From DATFYM01 sp035315065 (GTDB taxonomy: Bacteria > Acidobacteriota > Terriglobia > UBA7540): 64,000 nt of DNA. Shown in pieces: positions 7,823-16,990 of this stretch. The stretch spans positions 1-64,000 of the forward strand of contig DATFYM010000002.1 of the NCBI GenBank assembly GCA_035315065.1, given 5' to 3'. Under the pieces are notes generated by a model. That model ran no database searches. It was not told the origin of the DNA and saw only the letters and a program-made list of their open reading frames with translations. Position 1 is the stretch's first letter. Each line of letters begins with the position of its first letter. A program made the position numbers and the translations under genes.

Positions 7823-10225
7823 ATGGCCGCGCAAGAAGCAGCACACGACCTGTCGGTGGGCGGCCGGCGGGCTTCGAGGCCGCCTCGGGTGGCTCTCGCC
7901 CTCATCGGTTTCACGGCCATCATTGCGCAGATCGTGTTGATGCGAGAGCTGATCGTTGTCTTCTATGGCAACGAAATATCACTGGGCTTCATTCTAGCCA
8001 ACTGGTTGCTCTGGACTGCCTTTGGCAGCGGCGCCTTGGGCCGCCTTGCCGGCAAAGTCCGCAACCCTCGCACGCTCATGGCCGGCTTGCAGGGTCTCAT
8101 CGGGGTGGTACTTCCTGTCACCATTCTCGTCGTAAGAGCCAGCAAAAACGCCTTTCAACCTACATCAGGCGAGATCCTTGGACCGGGCCCCATGTTTCTG
8201 ACGTCCTTGGCGGTCCTCAGCGTGTTCTGCTCGGTCTCCGGGTTGCTTTTCGCCGCCGGCAGCCGCGCCTATGCTCGCGAGGCAGGGGCGTCGAGCATTG
8301 AGGCAACCAGTTCCGTGTACCTGCTGGAGGCGATAGGCTCCGGTGTGGGTGGCCTTCTGGCGAGCCTGGTTCTGATCCGCTACTTCGATGCTTTCGAAAT
8401 AGCGTCGTTGGTCAGCATCCTGAACTTCGTGGCCGCGATTCTGATCGTCGAGGCGCCGCGGCTCCGACGCGCCCTCGTCGGAGGGCTTCTCGCAGTCTTC
8501 GCCTTTCTCGTTCTCCCCTTCCTCAACCGCCGACTCGAGAAGATGTCACTGGCCTGGCTCTGGCGTGGCTTCCAGGTGGTGGCGATCCGCAACTCCATCT
8601 ATGGCAATCTGGCCGTGGTTAAGACAGAAGGCACTCGCAGTCTCTTCGAAAATGGTCTGGTAGTCTTCAGCGTACCGAACCTCGAGTCGGCGGAGGAAGC
8701 TGTCCATTTCGCCCTGCTGCAACATCCCGCGCCGCGAAGCCTGCTGCTGATCGGCGGCGGCGTGAACGGAAGCCTCGCCCAGGCTCTCCAGCACTCGACC
8801 ATCGAGCGCGTCGACTACGTTGAGCTTGATCCGGCGGTTCTGGATTTGGCCCGGCGCTACTTTCCGCAAGAATGGAGTCCGATCGGTTCCGATCCACGAG
8901 TGCACGCGCACCCCATCGACGGGCGCTTGTTTCTGAAGACGACGCGAGACAGGTTCGACGTCATCATCCTCAACCTTCCCGATCCGGAGACTGCGCAGCT
9001 CAACCGATTCTATACCGACGAGTTCTTCCGGGAAGTGGCGGCCAAGCTGACCCCATCCGGAATCTTTTCGTTCCAGCTCCGAGCGGCGGAAGACTTTATC
9101 AGCCCCGAACTGGCGGACTTCCTGCGTTGCATCAAGAAGACGCTGAGCGAGGTCTTTCCGGAAGTGACCTTTATTCCCGGGGGTACCGTCCATTTCTTTG
9201 CCGCCCAGCGCCCCGCACTCCTCGCCACTGGTTCCCAGGACCTTTTGTCACGACTGCAAGCGCGGCATCTCCGCACCCGCTATGTTCGCGAGTATTACAT
9301 TCCCTTCCGCATGATGCCGGACCGCATGGCCGATCTCGACCTGCAGATCCGGCCACTCGCGGATACGCCCGTCAACCGCGATTTCACACCGGTAGCCTAC
9401 TATTTCGATGTCGCCCTTTGGAGCCAGCGGTTCAATCACAGCTACCGTCAGGTGTTCCATTCCGCGGCGAGCGTGCGCTTCCGTTCCGTGATTGTCGCCG
9501 TGGGGTTGCTCCTGCTCGCGATCGCCGGAAGCCTTCGCTGGTTGGCGAAGAACGGTCAGCGATCCCGATCCAGTGCCGGCTTCTGCGTCGCCACCACCGG
9601 ATTCACACTCATGGGCCTGGAGATGCTTTTGTTGCTGGGTTTCCAGGCCATCTACGGCTACGTTTACCACCAACTGGCCATCCTGATCGCTGCCTTCATG
9701 GTGGGAATGGCGGTGGGCAGTTGGTGGGCTAGGGGGGGGTCCAGTGGTGCCCCGAAGAGCGGCGCTAAGGGGCCGGACCCCGCTGGACCGAAACCGGGCG
9801 GCGCGGCAGGAAAACGGCAGGCAGTGTTGATCCTTGCCTGGCTGCAGATCCTCGTCGCCGTCTCTCCGCTCCTGCTGTACGCATTGTTGGCCTGGTTCGC
9901 CGGGATCAGGACCGCGCTGGGACTGTGGGTGGTAAGCCAGATCGTGTTTCCCACCCTGGCCATCCTCTGCGGACTCCTGGGAGGATACCAGTTCCCGGTT
10001 GCCAGCCGGATGTTTTTCGTCAGCTCGCGGCAGGAGTCTAGCGGTCTAGGCTCGCTATATGCTCTGGACCTCCTGGGAGCCTGCCTCGGCGCGGTGCTCC
10101 TGAGCGTGTATTGGGTTCCCGTCTTCGGCTTCCTGAAGACCGCGTTGCTTAGTGCGGTGGTGAACCTGGCACCTGCCGGCCTTGCATATCTCTCGATGGG
10201 GGAACCCCCGGTTGATCGGGCATGA
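7823..10225 (+). CDS. Membrane-embedded spermidine-synthase-like methyltransferase fold protein
   Basis: 800 residues, starting 25 bases after the GH3 gene. About seven N-terminal membrane segments (FTAIIAQIVLMRELIVVFYG onward) precede a soluble Rossmann domain at about 270-520. It has a glycine-rich LLLIGGGVNG (near 306), an acidic YVELDP (near 332) and a DVIILNLPDP strand (near 382), as in spermidine synthases. A C-terminal block of further membrane segments begins near residue 565. Such fusions are common in environmental bacteria, and most have no proven aminopropyltransferase activity. A charged Gly/Pro/Ser linker at about 634-668 is encoded by a partly palindromic GC-rich stretch (9735-9795) and may be a repeat insertion. 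The 3' end overlaps the convergent Memo-AMMECR1 gene by 77 bases. Confidence 0.8.
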   Translation: MAAQEAAHDLSVGGRRASRPPRVALALIGFTAIIAQIVLMRELIVVFYGNEISLGFILANWLLWTAFGSGALGRLAGKVRNPRTLMAGLQGLIGVVLPVTILVVRASKNAFQPTSGEILGPGPMFLTSLAVLSVFCSVSGLLFAAGSRAYAREAGASSIEATSSVYLLEAIGSGVGGLLASLVLIRYFDAFEIASLVSILNFVAAILIVEAPRLRRALVGGLLAVFAFLVLPFLNRRLEKMSLAWLWRGFQVVAIRNSIYGNLAVVKTEGTRSLFENGLVVFSVPNLESAEEAVHFALLQHPAPRSLLLIGGGVNGSLAQALQHSTIERVDYVELDPAVLDLARRYFPQEWSPIGSDPRVHAHPIDGRLFLKTTRDRFDVIILNLPDPETAQLNRFYTDEFFREVAAKLTPSGIFSFQLRAAEDFISPELADFLRCIKKTLSEVFPEVTFIPGGTVHFFAAQRPALLATGSQDLLSRLQARHLRTRYVREYYIPFRMMPDRMADLDLQIRPLADTPVNRDFTPVAYYFDVALWSQRFNHSYRQVFHSAASVRFRSVIVAVGLLLLAIAGSLRWLAKNGQRSRSSAGFCVATTGFTLMGLEMLLLLGFQAIYGYVYHQLAILIAAFMVGMAVGSWWARGGSSGAPKSGAKGPDPAGPKPGGAAGKRQAVLILAWLQILVAVSPLLLYALLAWFAGIRTALGLWVVSQIVFPTLAILCGLLGGYQFPVASRMFFVSSRQESSGLGSLYALDLLGACLGAVLLSVYWVPVFGFLKTALLSAVVNLAPAGLAYLSMGEPPVDRA

Positions 10226-11774
10226 CGGCATCGGGAGCGTGAGGCTGGCCGAAAACCAGGGCGGAGAACTGGAAAACATCCGTATCCTCGTTCTGCCAGC
10301 AGCGCCGCGGCAGTCCCGCCTTGACGCACGTCTGGTCGAGGAAGGTCGTCCGATCCCAGTGCTCCTCACTGGCGACCTGAGGCAAAAGCACCCCTTGCGA
10401 TTCGCCCTCCCGCACGAGTAATCCATCATGGCCGACCTGGATTTGCTTCCAGTCCGTCACCCGGCGCAGCGGTGACAGGACCGAGATCTCGTATTCCAGC
10501 TCACCCAGTTCGGCAGCGGAGACCGGCGAAAAGCGCGGGTCTCGAACTGCCGCAAATGCCGCCACGTCGCGCACCGTCATACAGAGAGGTTTGAGGGGTG
10601 TGATGTAGCCGATACACCCGCGCAGCTCTCCTTTCTTCTTTAGCGTCACGAAGGCGCCGCGGTCCCGCGTCAGAGCTTCGAGCCCCCCGGGCGAGCACTC
10701 ATAGAGCTTGCCCTCGCGTACGGCGCTTTCCACGGACTTTTTCGCGATCGTCATCAGCGCCTGCTCTTCCTTCACGTCCAGCCTGAACTCAGCGCCTTTC
10801 GAACCGCGTGACGCCGCCTCCTTGACGAACGCCTCCGCTCCGTAGCCGACCACCCGACTCTTGTCGGGGGTGACGTCTCCCGAGTTGGCGTATTTGAGGA
10901 TGATGGCGCGATTGGCTCCCAGGCGCTCGGCCGCGATCATCGCTGCCACGATACCCCCTCCGCCGCAAGCCTCCCACACCCGCTGCTCGAAGTTGCCCGA
11001 CATGTTGAAGTAGTCCCACTCTTCGATCGCTTTCAGCGTCTTGTGGTCGATGGTCTCCGCCTCGTCGTAGGGATGGTAATGCGACATATCGGAGCTGGCC
11101 ACGATGAGGGTGTTAAAGTCGCCATCGGCGGTCGTCCCCTCCTTCTCGATGAGCTTGGCCAGGCTCACGCCCAGCGCCCGCGAGGTGCCGTAGTCTTGTT
11201 CGCCCATCACCACCGGCACCAGCTTGAATTCGCCCAGCACGCGTTGCAGGAAGGGCAGTTCGTCCTCCAACGCATGTTCCCACCGGCCTTGAACCTCTCC
11301 ATGTCCCTGGCCGGAGAACTTGATGAGCGGACTCATAGCCACCAGCTTGGCGGCAAAAGCCTTGTCGACCAGGACCTGGCCCAGCGGCGTAGCGTAGGCG
11401 TCGCCGTCATAGACTGAATTGAAGGGGAAGGCCTCATAGTGGCTGGGCGCTATCACCACCACGCGAGTGAACTTCCGTCCCCGCAGCAGAGCGTAGGAGT
11501 ACGCCGCCACCGGACCGGAAAAGGGATAACCCGCGTGCGGCGCAACCAGCGCCACCAGCGGCCCCTTGAGTGCCGGCGCCGTTGCCTGAGCCAGAAAGTC
11601 GTCCACCATTTTGCCCAGTTCCTTCGGGTCGGCGGGATAGAAGCTCCCGGCAACTCCGGGCTGTCTTACCTTTGGTTTGTCAGCCGCTCTGGCATGGCCG
11701 CGCGGCAGCGAACAAGCCAACAACAGAAATAGGGAAGGAAAGTAGCGCCAATCTAGTTTCTTGGTCACGCTCAT
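10149..11774 (-). CDS. Exported Memo-AMMECR1 fusion (AmmeMemoRadiSam proteins B and A)
   Basis: 541 residues. A Sec signal peptide (about 1-31, ending GHARAAD) is followed by a Memo domain (about 35-320). It shows the family signatures QPGVAGSFYPADP, APHAGYPFSG, EHALEDELPFLQ, SSDMSHYHPYDEA and an equivalent of CGxGPI (CGGGGIVAAM). An AMMECR1 domain follows (about 335-515) with GAFVTLKKKGELRGCIGY, containing the invariant LRGCIG. The two halves are separate proteins in many species. Memo-type domains resemble Fe-dependent dioxygenases; the bacterial role is unknown. The cognate radical SAM gene lies just upstream on the same strand (12097-13362). The signal peptide implies work outside the cytoplasm. 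Confidence 0.9.
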   Translation of the reverse strand: MSVTKKLDWRYFPSLFLLLACSLPRGHARAADKPKVRQPGVAGSFYPADPKELGKMVDDFLAQATAPALKGPLVALVAPHAGYPFSGPVAAYSYALLRGRKFTRVVVIAPSHYEAFPFNSVYDGDAYATPLGQVLVDKAFAAKLVAMSPLIKFSGQGHGEVQGRWEHALEDELPFLQRVLGEFKLVPVVMGEQDYGTSRALGVSLAKLIEKEGTTADGDFNTLIVASSDMSHYHPYDEAETIDHKTLKAIEEWDYFNMSGNFEQRVWEACGGGGIVAAMIAAERLGANRAIILKYANSGDVTPDKSRVVGYGAEAFVKEAASRGSKGAEFRLDVKEEQALMTIAKKSVESAVREGKLYECSPGGLEALTRDRGAFVTLKKKGELRGCIGYITPLKPLCMTVRDVAAFAAVRDPRFSPVSAAELGELEYEISVLSPLRRVTDWKQIQVGHDGLLVREGESQGVLLPQVASEEHWDRTTFLDQTCVKAGLPRRCWQNEDTDVFQFSALVFGQPHAPDAVMPDQPGVPPSRDMQGRQVPGSPPH

Positions 11775-12096
11775 AGTTCGTCCTCCCGAGAGTTCATGCT
11801 AAGGCGACGCTGAGGAAGGCGTGAAAAAATAAGAAGTTTCTCGCAAAGGCGCAAAGGCGCGCACAGTCGCAAAGAAGAAACCCTTTGCGTGCTTTGCGAA
11901 CTTTGCGGCTTTGCGAGAAACTTTTTGCTTTTCAACTTTCTTCACACGTTCTGAGGTCTCACCGTGCGTGAAGAGCCGCACCACCCATTTGTAAGCCAGG
12001 TCAGCCGGGTGTTTTTGCGCGCGTCCTATGGCCGAACGCTGTTCGGCCCTACGATTCTCCTTGCTGCCGACTGCCTTCTGCCTTCTGCCTACTTCT
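11775..12096. repeat. Gap with CGCAAAG palindrome and GGCCGAAC hairpin
   Basis: This gap between the two AmmeMemoRadiSam genes holds a long imperfect palindrome at about 11818-11948. Its arms are strings of CGCAAAG and its complement CTTTGCG, closed by GTTTCTCG/CGAGAAAC. A second copy lies at 13755-13880. At 12029-12053 is a short perfect hairpin, GGCCGAAC-GCT-GTTCGGCC, whose sister sits inside the polyferredoxin gene (26140-26164). CTGCC-type repeats fill the rest. No gene seen. Confidence 0.75.
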
Positions 12097-13362
12097 TCAC
12101 GACCACAAGCCCGGAATCACCTGCTGGCAGTACTCGCACTTGCCTTTTCTCACGTGCATCTGGCCTACGGTGAACCCCTGGCGCTCCACCACGATACGGC
12201 GGCACTTGGGGCAGTAAGTGTTTTCCGCGGGGTGGCCGGGCACGTTACCGATGTAAACGTAGTGGAGACCCTCGGCATCGGCGATGGCCTTGGCCCGTTC
12301 CAAGGTCTCCACCGGCGTCTCGGGAAGGTTGGTCAACAGATACTCGGGATGGAAACGCGTGAAGTGCACGGGGACGTCAGGGCCCAAGTCGGACTTCACC
12401 CACCGTGCCATGGCCTTGAATTCCGCGTCTCCGTCGTTCAAGGTCGGGATCACCAGGTACACGATCTCGGTCCACGTTCCCTGTTTCTTGATCGTCACCA
12501 GGGTGTCGAGCACGGGCTTCAACTCGCCGTTCACGACTTCTTTGTAGAACTTCTCTGAAAATCCCTTCAGGTCTATCTTGATGGCGTCTACGGTCCGGCA
12601 CCAGGTTTTCAGGGGATCTTGTTGGATGTACCCTCCGCTGATCACCACGCTTTTGACGCCGACATTGTGTCCGGCCTCCGCCGCGTCCATCACATACTCG
12701 TAGAAGATCACGGGCTCGCTATAAGTGTAGGCGATCGACGGGCACTGGTACTGTTTCGCCAGCGACGCGAGATCGCGGGGCGGTACGTAGTTGCTCTTGA
12801 CCTGCTCCGGCCGCACCTGGGAGATCTCCCAGTTCTGGCACATCTTGCAGTTGACGTTGCAGCCCGCCGTGGCGATGGAGAAGGCCATGGTACCGGGCTG
12901 GAAATGGAACAAGGGCTTCTTTTCAATGGGATCGACGTGCGCGGTCACCACCCGTGAATGGACCAGGCTGTAGTATTTGCCCCCGCGGTTCTCCCGCGCG
13001 CCGCAGTAGCCCCGCTCGCGATCGTCGATCACGCACTCGCGCGGGCAAAGCTTGCACTTGGTCTTCTTGTACGCGAGCTTCTCGTAGAACTTCGCTTCGA
13101 CGATGAATTGCGAATCGTCAGCCGCCGCCGTGCCCGTTGGGATGGGACTTGTTGGGATGGGACTTGCCCCACCGCCGGAGGCAGGCCCGGAAAGAAGTCC
13201 TATCGGGATCGCGCTCGCCGACGCCAGCGCACAACCGGCCAGGCAGGGAAGCGCGGCGGCTTTCAGGAACGCCCTGCGATCAACCCCCGAGTTCTGATCC
13301 CAAGTCAGGAACCGGCGGTCGCCGATCTTCAACCCCTGCTTTTCGGTGGCTTCGTTCCTCAT
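12097..13362 (-). CDS. amrS: AmmeMemoRadiSam system radical SAM enzyme with Tat-type N-terminus
   Basis: 421 residues. The radical SAM cluster motif is CNVNCKMC (CxxxCxxC), preceded by LCPRECVIDDRERGYCGAR, a pattern shared with pyruvate-formate-lyase-activating-like AmmeMemo enzymes, and followed by VVISGGYI and IKIDLKGF. A C-terminal YCPKCRR...KCEYC pair could bind a second metal or cluster. The N-terminus has DRRAFLKAAALPCLAGC, a Tat-like motif followed by a lipobox-like LAGC, so the enzyme may be exported or anchored. That is unusual for an enzyme needing SAM and low-potential electrons. The first seven codons (MRNEATE) come from a copy of the island repeat at 13345-13421, so the native start may be downstream. 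Probably transcribed together with the Memo-AMMECR1 gene. Confidence 0.9.
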   Translation of the reverse strand: MRNEATEKQGLKIGDRRFLTWDQNSGVDRRAFLKAAALPCLAGCALASASAIPIGLLSGPASGGGASPIPTSPIPTGTAAADDSQFIVEAKFYEKLAYKKTKCKLCPRECVIDDRERGYCGARENRGGKYYSLVHSRVVTAHVDPIEKKPLFHFQPGTMAFSIATAGCNVNCKMCQNWEISQVRPEQVKSNYVPPRDLASLAKQYQCPSIAYTYSEPVIFYEYVMDAAEAGHNVGVKSVVISGGYIQQDPLKTWCRTVDAIKIDLKGFSEKFYKEVVNGELKPVLDTLVTIKKQGTWTEIVYLVIPTLNDGDAEFKAMARWVKSDLGPDVPVHFTRFHPEYLLTNLPETPVETLERAKAIADAEGLHYVYIGNVPGHPAENTYCPKCRRIVVERQGFTVGQMHVRKGKCEYCQQVIPGLWS

Positions 13363-13421
13363 CTTTTCCTATCGACTTCCTTTATTTTCATACAAATCGG
13401 TGGCTTCGTTTTTCAAAAAGC
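13345..13421. repeat. Paired GAAGCCACCG-box element, copy 1
   Basis: Two boxes GGTGGCTTCGTT about 50 bases apart flank a middle section with CTTTATTTTCATACAAATC. On the minus strand the element reads GAAGCCACCG twice. It overlaps the start of the radical SAM gene and supplies its first codons. It continues into a run of TCAGCTYTCAGC words up to about 13470. Confidence 0.8.
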
Positions 13422-14125
13422 TCTCAGCTTTCAGCTCTCAGCTGTCAGTTTTCAGTTCCAGCCCCTTTCCCGCTTGACTTTCCCTCGTTAATACCGCCCC
13501 TCCCGGGTTTTCCACCGTCCGTGCTCCCCGATCTGCGAGGCCGGTCAATAGTAAGGACTGGTTGGCGATCCGAAAACGCCAAATGGGTTCGTATGGAAAA
13601 CCCAACCCAAGATGTCCTTTGCTGCCAATACAGATTTGGGTTCGGTCCGATTTTTTCGCCTTTCTTTCCGGATTTCTCGATATATTTGCTGACGTCATGC
13701 ATCCACTCTGTCCAGTACAACCTCGTTACTCTTATGGTAAAATAGGCGGAAAGAATAAGAGGTTTCTCGCAAAGCCGCAAAGTTTAGGAGGAGTCGCAAA
13801 GAAGCAACTTCTTCTCTTTGTTTGCATTGCGAACTTTGCGCCTTGGCGAGAAACTCCTTTGTTCTCCCCATTTCTTCACACCTTCTCAGTTTTCAGCCTT
13901 CAATCACCCAACCCCCACTTCTCACTCTCATTTCCAAGGTCAAGCCTGGGCGTTCTCTTTACCGAGAACTGATAACTGAGAACTGAAAACCCTCAAACGG
14001 TGGCTTCGTTCCTGACTCTTCCACAGGCCGATCCTTTGTTTTCAAGCAAATCGGTGGCTTCGTTTTTCAAAAGCTGTCGGCTTTCAGCCGTCAGTCATCA
14101 CCTTCCTCCCATTGATCGAGGGGCG
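13422..14125. repeat. Repeat-only gap: TCAGC words, CGCAAAG palindrome, element copy 2
   Basis: No credible gene. From left to right: TCAGCTTTCAGC word runs; a stretch with AAATGGGTTCGTATGG resembling the long direct repeat at 17.8/18.4 kb (13575-13650); the second CGCAAAG palindrome (13755-13880); an ACTGATAACTGAGAACTGA run (13965-13990); and a full paired-box element at 13997-14075 followed by TCAGC words that run up to the permease stop codon. Confidence 0.7.
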
Positions 14126-16540
14126 CTATTCGGCACGCAGCGCCACCATGGGATCCACGCAAGTGGCGCGGCGGGCTGGAATGAAAATGGCAAGCATGGC
14201 CACTGATCCGATCAGCAGCACGCTCACCAGAAAACTGAGCGGGCTCGGCCCGCCAGCCCCCGCCACGGCGGGAACCATCAGCGTGATCGCGTAAGCGGCC
14301 GTGAGTCCGACGGCCAAACCGGCCACCGCAATAACGGCCCCCTGGCGCAGGCAGAGCCAGAGTACATCCCGGCGTGGCGCTCCCAACGCCATGCGAATCC
14401 CTAGTTCCCGGCTGCGGGAACTGGCGGCATAGCTCGCGCTTCCGTAAAGTCCGACACAAGCGAGCACGACAGCTAGCGCACCCAACACGCCCAGGAGTAC
14501 GCTGCCCGCGATTTCGACCTTGCGGGCAAGCCGCAGATGCTGTTTCATCGTGCTCGCATTGACGAATTCGAGGTTCGGATGTGCCTTGTGCAACTCGCCG
14601 CGCACCAGACCCACCAGGGCTGAGGGCTCCCCGGCGGTTTCGACAACCAGCGTCATCTCGCCGAACGCTGAGCCGAGCGGTACAAATACACACTCCTGCG
14701 GCTGCTCATAAAAGCTCGAATACTTTCCATCCTCAACCACGGCCACAACCTGCAAATTGTTGTAGCCTTCCGCTTGAATCCACCGCCCCACCACCTGGTT
14801 CGGCGGCGTGTTGGGCCACAACCGCCTCGCGGCGGTTTCATTCAGCGCGACAACCCTCGCGGCGTTCTTCGAAGCCGGCAGATCCTGCCGGACGAAGTCG
14901 CGCCCGGCCAGAACCCGAGTCCCCAGCGCGCCAAAGTAACCGGGGCCAACGTAGATTTGGCCTACTGACCGCATGGAGTCGGGCGCGTTGCCTCCGGGTG
15001 AGGCAATCTTGAGAGAGAACATTCCGGTGTCGCCCAGCGGAACCGGACCTGCATACGTGGCGCGTCGCGCACCGGGAAGGGCTCCAAGCTCTTCCGCGAC
15101 TCCGCCCCAATTCGTGCGCTTCGAGAGGTCGAAGGAGACCACAAGAACCAGCAGGAGTTTTCTGTCCACGTCCAAGCCGGGGTTCATTTTCAGCGCGCCG
15201 GAATAACTCAAGAGAAACCCGAAGGCGCCGGCAGCGAGAAGCTGCGCCACCGCAATCTGGACGATGAGCAGGCCTTTCAGGACGGGCATGCGCCCTCGCG
15301 GTGGCGTAAATGCAGCGCTGGTAGCATTCAGGTCCGCGAGCACATTCCGCCGCGACGCCTGGATAGCAGGCCACGCCCCGAAAGCTATCCCCGTGGCCAG
15401 CGCGAGGAAGATGCTGTACAGCAGCACCCGCCGGTCGATGTGGATGCCGTAGTCCATCGGGATGATCAACGGACTCACGCGATTGAGCGCATAGATCAAG
15501 CAGGCAGCGAGCACCAGCCCGATCGCCACTCCGCCTATCGACAGCAACACGCTTTCGGTGAGGAACTGCCGAAAGATTCGCAGGCGGCTGGCGCCCAAGG
15601 CAGCGCGAATCGCGGTCTGTTGCCGCTGCCTGGCCGCGCGGGCGAGCATCAGGTTGGCGATATTCGCACAGGCGATAAACAGCACCAGATTAACCAGCGA
15701 CATCAAGATTGAACTGAAAAACAATCCCACCCGGGAGTTTTTCGTTGCTGCTTCCTCCAGATCGGCTTCGCAGTCATTGTCCGTGGCGGGATATTCCTGC
15801 CCGAGTTGCTGCGCAATCAGGTTCAACTCCGCCCGAGCTTGCGCGAAGGTGCTGCCCTGACGCAGGCGGCCCAGACTGTTCAAGTAACGCGCGTCACGCC
15901 GCATGTAATCCGCCTTCTCCAGGGCGGGCATCGAATCGAAGGTGATCCAAAGATCAACCGGGAACTGGAAGTCCAAGCCGCTAAACCCGGCGGGGGCGAT
16001 TCCCACCACCGCGTACCCCTGGCCGTTGAGATAGATTGTGCTGCCGACGAGGTCGGGCGCGCTGTTGAAGCTCCGCGTCCACAGGCGGTGGCTAATCACT
16101 ATCTCCGGCACGCCGGCCTGATTCCCTCCCGTTGCTGGCGCGAAAAACACTCCAGCTCTGGGCTTTACGCCTAGCACGGAAAAGTAGTTCCGTGACACGT
16201 GGTTGACGGTGTGAACCTCGGCTTGGCCGTGAATTCTAATCAGACCGCCAGCGCGGTCCCACGCGATTAAGCCCGCTAGCGAACGCGAACGCCGCGCCAA
16301 GTCCGCGTAGTCCGGATAAGACATGCCTACTCCCTCATGGTGCCGGACCATATAGACATAAACCAGTTCGTTCGGTCTCTCCACCGGCCATGGGTGCAAC
16401 AGAACAGACGATACGACGCTGAACAAGGCGGAGTTTGGTCCCGTGCAGATGGCCACCGATAACATGGCGGCGAGGGCAACAAAGGGATGCTGCCGAACCG
16501 TTCTCAGGGCGTGTCGGACATCCAAGAAGAGGCTACCCAT
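14126..16540 (-). CDS. MacB/FtsX-type permease (acidobacterial orphan permease family)
   Basis: 804 residues, intact. The N-terminal membrane helix and MacB-like periplasmic domain (DVRHALRTVRQHPFVALAAM; SYPDYADLARRS; VSRNYFSVLGVKP) are followed by an FtsX domain at about 265-380 with the family motif FIACANIANLMLARAARRQ-type. A second periplasmic part and second FtsX domain (about 685-795) end with FIPARRATCVDPMVALRAE. Members occur without a dedicated ATPase gene and are greatly expanded in Acidobacteriota. They probably act in tripartite efflux or mechanotransmission, but substrates are unknown. It lacks the roughly 80-residue cytoplasmic N-terminal extension seen in the related pseudogene at 47.8 kb. 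It lies inside the repeat island, with no adjacent regulator. Confidence 0.88.
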   Translation of the reverse strand: MGSLFLDVRHALRTVRQHPFVALAAMLSVAICTGPNSALFSVVSSVLLHPWPVERPNELVYVYMVRHHEGVGMSYPDYADLARRSRSLAGLIAWDRAGGLIRIHGQAEVHTVNHVSRNYFSVLGVKPRAGVFFAPATGGNQAGVPEIVISHRLWTRSFNSAPDLVGSTIYLNGQGYAVVGIAPAGFSGLDFQFPVDLWITFDSMPALEKADYMRRDARYLNSLGRLRQGSTFAQARAELNLIAQQLGQEYPATDNDCEADLEEAATKNSRVGLFFSSILMSLVNLVLFIACANIANLMLARAARQRQQTAIRAALGASRLRIFRQFLTESVLLSIGGVAIGLVLAACLIYALNRVSPLIIPMDYGIHIDRRVLLYSIFLALATGIAFGAWPAIQASRRNVLADLNATSAAFTPPRGRMPVLKGLLIVQIAVAQLLAAGAFGFLLSYSGALKMNPGLDVDRKLLLVLVVSFDLSKRTNWGGVAEELGALPGARRATYAGPVPLGDTGMFSLKIASPGGNAPDSMRSVGQIYVGPGYFGALGTRVLAGRDFVRQDLPASKNAARVVALNETAARRLWPNTPPNQVVGRWIQAEGYNNLQVVAVVEDGKYSSFYEQPQECVFVPLGSAFGEMTLVVETAGEPSALVGLVRGELHKAHPNLEFVNASTMKQHLRLARKVEIAGSVLLGVLGALAVVLACVGLYGSASYAASSRSRELGIRMALGAPRRDVLWLCLRQGAVIAVAGLAVGLTAAYAITLMVPAVAGAGGPSPLSFLVSVLLIGSVAMLAIFIPARRATCVDPMVALRAE

Positions 16541-16629
16541 GCTGCAACCTCCCTAGCTGCTGGGCAACGACGCCGGGGCAGACTCGGTCTGATCTCCTCC
16601 GACATCATTTCAGTCAGGGACCACTTGCT

Positions 16630-16706
16630 TCAGACCTCCACCTTCTCAATCAGATTAGGGTCATTCATCCCCAGCCGGTGCCGCGCATCGGCGGCGGTCG
16701 CGATGT
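16630..16706 (-). pseudogene. C-terminal remnant of a DUF362 gene
   Basis: The minus strand translates as YIATAADARHRLGMND, then PNLIEKVEV and a stop. This matches the last 25 residues of the intact DUF362 protein at 22428-23450 (YIATAADARHRLGTNQ, then PSQIEKVEV) with four changes, and the stop position is conserved. Upstream the match ends abruptly at a degenerate copy of the island repeat. A duplicated and almost wholly lost gene copy, probably joined by recombination at the repeats. Confidence 0.85.
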
Positions 16707-16915
16707 ACGATACTAAGACCCTTGTTTTTCATAAGCGTCGTGGCTTTCCGAGCCGCGCGGTTTCTGCCATCATAGCGTCTTCAATAGCACCGTGGCTCAA
16801 GTTGCCCCAAGAGGATTCTTCGCGTCACAATGCCAAAATCAATTCGTCAAGATCCCGGTGCGTCGCAGCCTGCTGCCCACTGCCGACTCCCGACCGGGCG
16901 ACTGCCTTCCTCCTT

Positions 16916-16990
16916 ACGGTGGCTTTGCTCTTCACTTCTCTCGATCGACTTCCTTTGTTTTCAACGAAATCGGTGGCTTCGATTTTTCAA
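16916..16990. repeat. Paired GAAGCCACCG-box element, copy 3
   Basis: Diverged copy: first box GGTGGCTTTGCT, centre TCGACTTCCTTTGTTTTCAAC, second box AAATCGGTGGCTTCGAT. It leads directly into the duplicated membrane gene. Confidence 0.75.
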
